The notes beneath the pieces are model-generated. The model was given only the letters and a program-made list of their open reading frames with translations, ran no database searches and was not told the origin of the DNA. Positions 57,441-64,000 of a DNA stretch of 64,000 nt are shown here, piece after piece (position 1 is the first letter of the stretch; the number at the start of each line of letters is the position of its first letter). Made by a program: the position numbers and the translations under genes. The DNA comes from Timaviella obliquedivisa GSE-PSE-MK23-08B (GTDB lineage Bacteria; Cyanobacteriota; Cyanobacteriia; Elainellales; Elainellaceae). The stretch covers positions 312,690-376,689 of the forward strand of contig JAHHII010000002.1 in the NCBI GenBank assembly GCA_019358855.1. The letters run 5' to 3'.

Positions 57441-57461
57441 AGGTAGGTCATTGACCTACCT
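57441..57461. promoter_or_regulatory. perfect 21-bp palindrome between rbpA and rpsU
   Basis: Arms AGGTAGGTCA and TGACCTACCT around a single central base. With almost no loop it is better explained as a DNA operator than as a terminator. It lies 58 bases before the rpsU start, so it may control rpsU separately from rbpA. Confidence 0.55.
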
Positions 57462-57507
57462 GCACCGTCACAACACTAGATTTTTAGAAAAAACCTAGGA
57501 ATGAATT

Positions 57508-57849
57508 TTAGTAACGGCGAGAGCCGCCGCCACCGCCACCGCCACCGCGGTTGCCACCGCCACCGCCACCGCCGCCACCCCAGCTTCCGCCAGAGGAACC
57601 GCGCTCTTCACGAGGCTTAGCTTTGTTGACCTTAAGGTCACGACCCATCCATTCAGCACCATCTAACGCTTCAATAGCAGCAGTTTCTTCAGCATCTGTG
57701 CTCATTTCCACAAATGCAAAGCCACGCATCCGACCTGTTTCTCGATCGGTGGGCAGTTGAACGCGCTTGACGGTTCCGTACTCAGCGAATACTTGAGTCA
57801 GGTCATCCTGTGTTGCTTCAAAGGATAGGTTACCGACATAAATCGACAT
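57508..57849 (-). CDS. rbpA: RRM RNA-binding protein with glycine-rich tail
   Basis: A 113-residue protein. Residues 1-80 are a single RRM with RNP2 IYVGNL at the start and RNP1 RGFAFVEM in the middle; [20 protein letters not shown] and [20 protein letters not shown] complete the fold. The last ~30 residues are Gly/Ser/Arg-rich. This is the cyanobacterial Rbp type, often cold-induced, which binds RNA. It precedes rpsU, as in several cyanobacteria. The GC-rich GGC/GGT repeats in its tail produce a strongly biased stretch at 57516-57590. Confidence 0.93.
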   Translation of the reverse strand: MSIYVGNLSFEATQDDLTQVFAEYGTVKRVQLPTDRETGRMRGFAFVEMSTDAEETAAIEALDGAEWMGRDLKVNKAKPREERGSSGGSWGGGGGGGGGNRGGGGGGGGSRRY

Positions 57850-58047
57850 GAAATCAATCTCCAGAATCAGAGGGGGTATAGAGAGTTAGATTCGGAGAAA
57901 CGTAAATAACCACGTGCACAGCCGAAAATAATCCTATGAGGACATTAGCACAGGATGGGAAGATATGCATTGGGGATAAAGCGATCGATAGAATTTACTA
58001 ATCCTCGCGATCGCGACCTTTAACGAATCTTGACGAATCTTTAAGTT

Positions 58048-60153
58048 CTACAAATGGATGCTAACCAGATGCTGAGCTAATGCCTCTATATTAGGATACT
58101 CCCAAAAGAGCATGGGGTCGAGTTTTTTTAAATGTAACCAATTGGCTAAGTCGCCTGTCAGGCTAACGGCAACCGACGAATCCAGCCCATAGTAAGCAAA
58201 CGGCTGACTAGTATCAATTTCGTCGGGGTGCACTTTTAGGTAGATTGCTAGATTATGGCTCAACCAATCCTGGATTTCTAGCTCGGTTGGTTGCTCAAAC
58301 TTTGTCGTTTCAAGCTGCGATCGCACCTCCCTTGCCTCTTCCTGAGAGGTAGAATTTGTCCAATAACAAACTCCCTCAAGCGTTCCACCCATAAAACTCG
58401 TTCGACAAACAAACCGTTGAATTTTTCCGCTGGATGTTCTGGGAATCTTTCCGGGCTTCAGCAAAACGACATCATACACCTGCAAATCATAATGTTCTGA
58501 GATTGCTTGGCGAATTGATCCCACGACTTCATTCGCATTCAAACCATTCAGTGCCGTCCGATTGACCTCCTGCATCACCACAAGTTGCTCAACTCCTTCT
58601 ACTCTTACCGTAAACGCTGCACCAGAGTTAAGGGAAACTGATGGGTGACAATTCTTAACAATTTTTTCGATATCCTGGGGATAATAATTCATTCCTCGGA
58701 TAATTAGCAGATCTTTCAATCGACCTGTTACAAATAATTCATTCCCCTCTAAAAAGCCTAAGTCTCCTGTCCTTAGGAAGGATTTCCCTCCATTGTTTAA
58801 TCCTTTACTGTTTAATAAAGTCATCCTAAATGTTTTGCTTGTCTCTTCCTCCCGGTTCCAATACCCCATCGCTACACTTGTTCCCGCTACCCAAATTTCT
58901 CCCACTTGTCCATCTGGTAAAACCTGCAATGTTTCGGGATGGACGATTTGCAGTTCCTGATCTGATAAGCCTTGTCCACAGCTAACGACCTGACAATAAT
59001 CAGCTTGACTACAATCAGCTTGACTACAATCAGCTTGACTACAATCAGCTTGACAACCATCAGTTTGAGCCGCTCCTGTCATTCCTTGCGGGTTGAAAGC
59101 GATCGCCTCATGTCTTTCTAATGCTGACTTTTGTAGATGCTTGACTGCTCCTGGCGTTCCCTTGACTTTTCCCGTCACCATCAAGGTTGCCTCCGCCAGT
59201 CCATAACAAGGAAAAAATGCCTCTTGCCGAAAGCCGCAGGGCTGGAGCAACTCTGCAAACTGATCTAATATCTCAGCCTGGATTGGTTCAGCCCCATTGA
59301 ATGCAACCTGCCATTGGCTCAAGTCTAAATCCGATATCTGCTCCGGCTTGATTTTTTGGACGCACTGCTCGTAGGCAAAACTTGGCCCTCCGCTTGTGGT
59401 TGCACTGTAGGAAGCGATCGCTCGCAGCCATCGGACTGGGCTTTGCATAAACATGAGTGGCGACATTAACACGACTGGGAATCCGCCATACAGCGGTTGC
59501 AATACGCCACCAATCAACCCCATATCGTGATAAGGAGGCAGCCAAATGACTCCACAACTCTCATCCGAATATCCAAATCGCTCTTGAATTGCCGCCAGAT
59601 TGTGCAGCAAATTGTCATGCGAAACCATTACTCCTTTGGGCTCATCGGTCGAACCTGAGGTATATTGCAAAAACGCCAACTTTCCTAATGCTAAATCCGG
59701 TAGTTCTCCCTCGCCCCAATCCTCTTCAGCTAACCCTTTCAAGCCTTGTAGTTCTGGTAATTGCTTTAACTGTGCCAAAATCTCAGGCGTAGTTAACATC
59801 ACCGACGCTTCAGCATCCTCTACTAGATGCAGCAACCGATTGAGAGAGCGGTTTGGACGAGGAGGATAAGCTGGAACTGCAACGACTCCAGCACTTAAAC
59901 AGCCTAAGAAAGCCGCGACATAATCTAATCCAGGCGGATACAGCAGCAATGCCCGATCGCCCCCTCGACAGCAATCCGACAACCGCGCCGCGATCGCTCC
60001 TACACGACGAGCTAAAGCCCTATAAGTTAAACTGACGGCTTGAGTTTCCCCATCTGTCAAAAACGTATAAGCAACCTGCTCTGGCTGACGAAGCGCCCGA
60101 TCGCGCAAGATATCGACTAAAGTTGGCTGCATCTCCCGCTCAGAAGCACTCAT
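58048..60153 (-). CDS. fatty acyl-AMP ligase with C-terminal acyl carrier domain
   Basis: A 701-residue protein from ATG 60153 behind AGGAG. The adenylation part (1-580) has the P-loop-like FLQYTSGSTDEPKGVMVSHD, the FAAL-type WLPPYHDMGLIGGVLQPLYG, and the LRTGDLGF and KIPRTSSGKIQR motifs. FAALs lack CoA transfer and pass acyl-AMP to a carrier protein. A carrier domain follows at ~615-700 with the phosphopantetheine site YYGLDSSVAVSL, so the acyl chain could be loaded in cis. A Cys-rich repeat QADCS (about four units, DNA repeat 58998-59054) is inserted near residue 370. A second FAAL and a GT4 gene are neighbours. Confidence 0.92.
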   Translation of the reverse strand: MSASEREMQPTLVDILRDRALRQPEQVAYTFLTDGETQAVSLTYRALARRVGAIAARLSDCCRGGDRALLLYPPGLDYVAAFLGCLSAGVVAVPAYPPRPNRSLNRLLHLVEDAEASVMLTTPEILAQLKQLPELQGLKGLAEEDWGEGELPDLALGKLAFLQYTSGSTDEPKGVMVSHDNLLHNLAAIQERFGYSDESCGVIWLPPYHDMGLIGGVLQPLYGGFPVVLMSPLMFMQSPVRWLRAIASYSATTSGGPSFAYEQCVQKIKPEQISDLDLSQWQVAFNGAEPIQAEILDQFAELLQPCGFRQEAFFPCYGLAEATLMVTGKVKGTPGAVKHLQKSALERHEAIAFNPQGMTGAAQTDGCQADCSQADCSQADCSQADYCQVVSCGQGLSDQELQIVHPETLQVLPDGQVGEIWVAGTSVAMGYWNREEETSKTFRMTLLNSKGLNNGGKSFLRTGDLGFLEGNELFVTGRLKDLLIIRGMNYYPQDIEKIVKNCHPSVSLNSGAAFTVRVEGVEQLVVMQEVNRTALNGLNANEVVGSIRQAISEHYDLQVYDVVLLKPGKIPRTSSGKIQRFVCRTSFMGGTLEGVCYWTNSTSQEEAREVRSQLETTKFEQPTELEIQDWLSHNLAIYLKVHPDEIDTSQPFAYYGLDSSVAVSLTGDLANWLHLKKLDPMLFWEYPNIEALAQHLVSIHL
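58998..59054. repeat. 15-bp tandem repeat in FAAL gene
   Basis: About 3.7 units of ATCAGCTTGACTACA in frame, coding a Cys-containing QADCS repeat. It lies in a surface-loop region between the A5 and A7-type motifs, where length changes should be tolerated. Confidence 0.75.
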
Positions 60154-60237
60154 CACCTTCTCCTAAATGCTTGGGATCAATAAACCATGCTCTCGCATCC
60201 TTCGTAGGTTAATTGTGCCAGTTTGTCGAGCTACACT

Positions 60238-61461
60238 CTAGAGCCGCTTCCGCGTGATCTCTTGCTCCCAAGCTTTCACCAAATTCCCTATGGTTTGCTC
60301 CCAATCGTATGCCTGCACTGATTCTTTTCCCTTCCTTCCCATTTCCCGACGCAGATCAGAATCGTTAATTAGGTGATTCAACTTCTTGGCAAAATCATCT
60401 ACATTGCCTGGAGCAAATAAAAATCCATTAACACCATCTTGAATACTGTCAGTGACTCCCCCTGCATGAGGCGCGATCGCCGGAAGTCTTGTTGCAAACC
60501 CTTCCAGAATGGTCAGTCCTCGCGTTTCCTTCTCCGAAGCCGTGACCAGTACATCACAATTTGCCAACAAAGCCGGGATATCGTCTGGGGGAATCCGTCC
60601 TAAGAAATGTGCCAATTTCCCTAACCGCTCCGCAATTTCAGCGCGCATCTCTCCCTCTCCTGCGATTAAAATCGCGATCTGACTCATGTCTTGCTGTCGC
60701 GCCATCTTCTCCAGAGCGTTCATTGCAAACTTCCAACCCTTATCTGGCGTTAACCGTCCCACAAACACCAACTTCACCTTTTCTGCTAAATTCTCTAATC
60801 CATATTGCTTCTCGAAAAAATTTTGTTCCTGCAATTCCCCCTTAAACCTCTCTAAATCAACTCCCAAAAAATTCCCCCGCAATCCATTTCTAATTCCCAT
60901 CTGCGTTACCTTTTCGTACGCATCCTGACTTCCTACCAGCGTCACATCATAGGCGTTATACACCCAGGCAAACAGCCGCCTCAAAATAAATTGCAACCCG
61001 CGCAATATTGGCATTGGCACCTTCAAAAAGTCCTCTGCATATTCCACAAAATTAGTATGGAAAAAACTTACGCAAGGAATCCCTATCTTCTTAGCAAATT
61101 TTATGCCTGGGAACCGGAGTAAACCATTCGCCAATCGCTCCGGCTCATCGACATGAATGACATCTGGCTGAAACGAGACTAGCTCTCGAAGCACTGTTTC
61201 ATAAGATTTCGAGCTAACATTTCGTTCAAACTCAATTCCCATGTAGGGCGTACTTGCTAAGTTCACAATCCTCACCCCTGGCAAAATTTGCCCCGTGAAC
61301 TCCCGCCAATTTGGATACACCTTTTCAATAGACTGGTAATCAGGACAAAATAACAGCACTTCGTGTCCCCATCGACTCAACCACCGTAGCCGATTCATTT
61401 GAGCCACTGTTACTCCATCGACTACGGGCAAAAACCCAGAACTCAAAATCGCAATTTTCAT
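60238..61461 (-). CDS. GT4-family glycosyltransferase
   Basis: A 407-residue protein from ATG 61461 (MKIAILSSGFLPVVDGVTVA); the frame is open to 61524. Typical GT4 features are the N-terminal Gly-rich VVDGVTVAQMNRLRWLSRWG, DVIHVDEPERLANGLLRFPG, the linker KLVFVGRLTPDKGWKFAMNA, and the C-terminal ETRGLTILEGFATRLPAIAP with E-x7-E (here ETRGLTILE). Product class is similar to diacylglycerol or mannosyl/glucosyl transferases acting at the membrane. It sits between two FAAL genes, which suggests a glycolipid pathway, but the acceptor is unknown. Confidence 0.9.
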   Translation of the reverse strand: MKIAILSSGFLPVVDGVTVAQMNRLRWLSRWGHEVLLFCPDYQSIEKVYPNWREFTGQILPGVRIVNLASTPYMGIEFERNVSSKSYETVLRELVSFQPDVIHVDEPERLANGLLRFPGIKFAKKIGIPCVSFFHTNFVEYAEDFLKVPMPILRGLQFILRRLFAWVYNAYDVTLVGSQDAYEKVTQMGIRNGLRGNFLGVDLERFKGELQEQNFFEKQYGLENLAEKVKLVFVGRLTPDKGWKFAMNALEKMARQQDMSQIAILIAGEGEMRAEIAERLGKLAHFLGRIPPDDIPALLANCDVLVTASEKETRGLTILEGFATRLPAIAPHAGGVTDSIQDGVNGFLFAPGNVDDFAKKLNHLINDSDLRREMGRKGKESVQAYDWEQTIGNLVKAWEQEITRKRL

Positions 61462-61527
61462 AAAAAATCCTGACGAATCACTCCTCCAGCCTGATAATAA
61501 TCTGAAGTTACGATCGCCACTCATTTG

Positions 61528-61587
61528 GCAAGCCCAGACGCAAGCCCAGACGCGAGCCCAGACGCAAGCCCAGACGCAAGCCCAGAC
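61528..61587. repeat. 12-bp tandem repeat in FAAL2 leader
   Basis: Five units of GC(A/G)AGCCCAGAC, ending 2 bases before the ATG of the second FAAL. It occupies the usual Shine-Dalgarno position, and no ribosome binding site is visible. Confidence 0.85.
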
Positions 61588-61589
61588 CT

Positions 61590-63398
61590 ATGCAAACCGT
61601 AGTAGACCTATTACGCCACCGGGCTCAAGTTCAAGCAAATCAGACCGCTTACATATTTTTGAAGAACGGCGAACTCGCTCCTACCCTTATTACCTACGCA
61701 GAACTGGCAGGAAAAGCAGAGGCGATCGCCACACATCTCGCCCCCTATGCCACTGAAAGAGCCCTTCTGATCTATTCCTATGAATCAGGACTAGAGTTCA
61801 TTACCGCCTTCTATGCCTGTCTTTGCGCCGGAGTCATTGCGGTGCCTTGCCACCCGCCTCGCAACCAACAAGACTTTACCGATCTTCAGGCACGTCTGAC
61901 TTCCGCCCAAGCCAAAATTATTCTCACCGAAGCTGCTCTTCACTCCAAACTTCGTCCGCTGACTCCTCAATCGTGGATCATCACTAATCAACTTGCCTCA
62001 GTTGGGCGATCGCCCTTACCTCTGATCACAGCCGAGCATCTTGCCTTTTTGCAATACACCTCCGGCTCTACAGGCATCCCTAAAGGCGTAATGGTCACCC
62101 ATGCTTGCATCCGCAGCAATCAAAAAACCTTGGAAATTGCCTTTGGCAGTAACCCGCAAACCATCAGCGTCGGCTGGCTTCCTCTTTTTCATGACATGGG
62201 ACTGATTGGCAATATCCTTCAGCCCTTGCACTTGGGCATTCCTAGCATTCTCATGTCTCCCCTTGCTTTTATTCAAAAACCCGTTCGCTGGCTCCAAGCC
62301 CTCTCTCATTACCAAGCGACTACCAGCGGTGCCCCCAACTTTGCCTACGATCTTCTCTGCCGTCAAACAACCCCTCAACAGCGGCAAACCCTTGACCTGA
62401 GCCATTGGGAAGTCGCCTTCACAGGAGCCGAACCGATCCGCACCCAAACCCTGAGCCAATTTGCCGCGACCTTTGCTCCATGTGGCTTTCGCTCCCGCGC
62501 CTTTTATCCTTGCTACGGCATGGCAGAAGCTACCCTCTTGATTACGGGCAGCATCAAAACCGAGCCGCCCACTATCATTGACCTCAACCCAGTTTTCCTG
62601 AAAGAGAACCGAGCGATCGAAACCAGTGCCGCCGATCCTGAAAAGCGCTCCATCATTAGCTGTGGTCGCCCTTGGCTAGACACTCAAATCGTCATCGTCG
62701 ATCCCCAGGCTCTCAAGCCTTGTCCCTCAGACCAAATTGGAGAAATTTGGGTGACTGGCTCAGGGATTGGCAAAGGCTATTGGAATTTGCCTGAACAAAC
62801 TCGGCAAACTTTCCAAGCCACCCTCACCCAATATCCCGATCAAACCTTTCTGCGCACTGGCGACCTCGGCTTTCTCAAAAACCAGGAGCTTTACATCACA
62901 GGTCGCCTTAAAGAAATCCTGGTTTTCTGGGGCTTCAATCACTACCCCCAACACATTGAACAAACCGCCGAAAACTGCCATCCGGCTCTCCGTTCCAATG
63001 CCAGCGCTGCTTTTGCTGTACCCGTAGAGGGCGAAGAAAAGCTCGTGATTGCCCTAGAAGTCGATCGCCACTATCGCCACAGCCTAGACGTAGAAACTAC
63101 TGTAGAGGCGATTCGCTGGGCAGTATTTGACCAACACTTTGTTGATGTCTACGCGATCGCCTTCCTCAAACCCGGTAGCCTGCCTAAAACCTCCAGCGGC
63201 AAAATTCAGCGCCAAACCTGTCAAGAAAAGTTTCTCGCCCAGCAGCTAAATTTAGTGGCAGAATGGCGATCGCCCCAACCCCATGACATCACCACCCTGC
63301 TCAAAAAATATCTGACTCCGACTACCCACGTCCGACGTTATCTCTCTCTGCTACGCAGCAAACTTAAAAGAAGTTTATCCCTACTGCTTAAACGATGA
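61590..63398 (+). CDS. stand-alone fatty acyl-AMP ligase
   Basis: A 602-residue protein similar in type to the 58048 gene but without a carrier domain. FLQYTSGSTGIPKGVMVTHA and WLPLFHDMGLIGNILQPLHL, then GCMAEATL-like YGMAEATLLITGS, LRTGDLGF and LPKTSSGKIQRQ are all visible. The absence of a carrier domain means an acyl carrier acts in trans, perhaps the one fused to the neighbour. A basic tail (RRYLSLLRSKLKRSLSLLLK) could bind membrane. Start ATG 61590 follows a tandem repeat; the stop overlaps the next ATG (ATGA). Confidence 0.92.
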   Translation: MQTVVDLLRHRAQVQANQTAYIFLKNGELAPTLITYAELAGKAEAIATHLAPYATERALLIYSYESGLEFITAFYACLCAGVIAVPCHPPRNQQDFTDLQARLTSAQAKIILTEAALHSKLRPLTPQSWIITNQLASVGRSPLPLITAEHLAFLQYTSGSTGIPKGVMVTHACIRSNQKTLEIAFGSNPQTISVGWLPLFHDMGLIGNILQPLHLGIPSILMSPLAFIQKPVRWLQALSHYQATTSGAPNFAYDLLCRQTTPQQRQTLDLSHWEVAFTGAEPIRTQTLSQFAATFAPCGFRSRAFYPCYGMAEATLLITGSIKTEPPTIIDLNPVFLKENRAIETSAADPEKRSIISCGRPWLDTQIVIVDPQALKPCPSDQIGEIWVTGSGIGKGYWNLPEQTRQTFQATLTQYPDQTFLRTGDLGFLKNQELYITGRLKEILVFWGFNHYPQHIEQTAENCHPALRSNASAAFAVPVEGEEKLVIALEVDRHYRHSLDVETTVEAIRWAVFDQHFVDVYAIAFLKPGSLPKTSSGKIQRQTCQEKFLAQQLNLVAEWRSPQPHDITTLLKKYLTPTTHVRRYLSLLRSKLKRSLSLLLKR

Positions 63399-64000
63399 TT
63401 TGCAAACCCCAAGCTTGGCTCGCTACTTTCATTCTCACTGCTATCATCGCGATCGCTGCTCCTGCTAAAGCCGCCGACCGCATCTATTTCAACTATGGTC
63501 CTTTCGAGTTTTCTGTTGCAGTAGATGACCTCGACCAATTTGCTCAAACGGGCACCATTCCCCCCGATTTGAAGTTCATCCTCAATCGCTTCAGCCCTGA
63601 ACGACAAGACCAAATTAGAACACTCCTTCGCCTTAAAAACGAGGTTAACCCGGTTACTCTCTCCCGTGTCACTTATACTGTCACCGCCGAACGGTTGATT
63701 ACCCGCCTTGGCGACCTAATTCAAACCCGCGATCGCCAGAACGGATTCTATGCTATCCGGGCTGCTCTCCTCCAAGCTGCTGCCGATCCTGAAGGACTCA
63801 GCCTTCTCAACTTCCTCCAAAAATTTCCGACTGATCTCCGCCTAAATCTTACAGGCACCCTAAAATTTGTCAACCAACTCAAAACAACAATTCAAGAAAC
63901 CGATACTTTTGTTGCAGATTTAGAAAAAGAAACCACAAAAATTGCTCAGTCTAACCCTCCAGTAGATCCAACTCAAATACCTGATTTACGACAGCCTGGA
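63395..64000 (+). CDS. DUF1400-type alpha/beta hydrolase, 3' end outside window
   Basis: An N-terminal 202-residue fragment of a longer protein. It begins MICKPQAWLATFILTAIIAI followed by AAPAKA, a signal peptide with a likely AKA-type cleavage. The next ~150 residues (DRIYFNYGPFEFSVAVDDLD, QFAQTGTIPPDLKFILNRFS) match the cyanobacterial DUF1400 domain that precedes a secreted alpha/beta hydrolase. The catalytic part is not in the window. It overlaps the FAAL2 stop by 4 bases (ATGA), so it belongs to the same operon and may act on the lipid product. Confidence 0.8.
   Translation, partial: MICKPQAWLATFILTAIIAIAAPAKAADRIYFNYGPFEFSVAVDDLDQFAQTGTIPPDLKFILNRFSPERQDQIRTLLRLKNEVNPVTLSRVTYTVTAERLITRLGDLIQTRDRQNGFYAIRAALLQAAADPEGLSLLNFLQKFPTDLRLNLTGTLKFVNQLKTTIQETDTFVADLEKETTKIAQSNPPVDPTQIPDLRQPG

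Overview
The window is cyanobacterial. The highly iterated palindrome GCGATCGC (HIP1) is dense throughout. The right-hand chromosomal part carries an rbpA-rpsU pair (RRM RNA-binding protein plus ribosomal protein S21), two fatty acyl-AMP ligases and a DUF1400 hydrolase, all typical of cyanobacteria. A filamentous, Leptolyngbya/Oscillatoriales-like host is a guess; the sequence does not settle the genus.

Bases 1 to about 56,560 are most of a large prophage with a contractile-type tail. Its left end lies outside the window (the major capsid gene is cut at base 1). Its right end is marked by a 52-base 3' fragment of tRNA-Pro(TGG) at 56560-56611, a classical attachment-site remnant. No integrase, tail sheath or tail tube gene was recognised here, so these are probably further left. 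Read on the minus strand, the main blocks are: gp25-like wedge protein and small regulators (43.2-41.8 kb), a 3662-residue tape measure protein (41.7-30.7 kb), terminase (30.6-28.1 kb), a long run of tail-fibre and structural genes (26.0-16.3 kb), an Ntn-hydrolase, a DUF6527-like protein and a GH19+M23 lysin (15.9-13.5 kb), baseplate chaperone, methyltransferase, gpJ and spike genes (11.7-6.2 kb), a tail connector-like protein and RusA (6.0-4.2 kb), then portal, prohead protease/scaffold and major capsid protein (3.9 kb to base 1).

Plus-strand islands interrupt this order: a C39 peptidase and an nblA gene (12-13.4 kb); an XRE regulator, a small glycosyltransferase and a holin-like protein (26.1-28 kb); tail protein I (43.3 kb); and a baseplate hub carrying a C-terminal M15 peptidase (47 kb). 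The minus-strand early operon (56.3-48.8 kb) begins with a winged-helix-like replication initiator whose gene contains iteron-like repeats and an AT-rich tract, a likely internal replication origin. It continues through an AlkB dioxygenase, an ASCH protein and a DUF3102 protein to a protein with an AcrVA2-like C-terminal motif. Most of these genes overlap by the 4-base ATGA junction.

The most notable item is a 58-residue NblA (phycobilisome degradation adaptor) at 13232-13408, between lysis-type genes. It would let the phage drive breakdown of the host's light-harvesting antenna. Two dispersed short palindromic repeat families lie inside the prophage, including within coding sequence. Right of the attachment site, host DNA holds a 152-bp MITE-like element, rpsU, rbpA, and a lipid/glycolipid-type cluster: FAAL with a carrier domain, a GT4 glycosyltransferase, and, divergently, a stand-alone FAAL followed by a DUF1400 protein that runs off the end.
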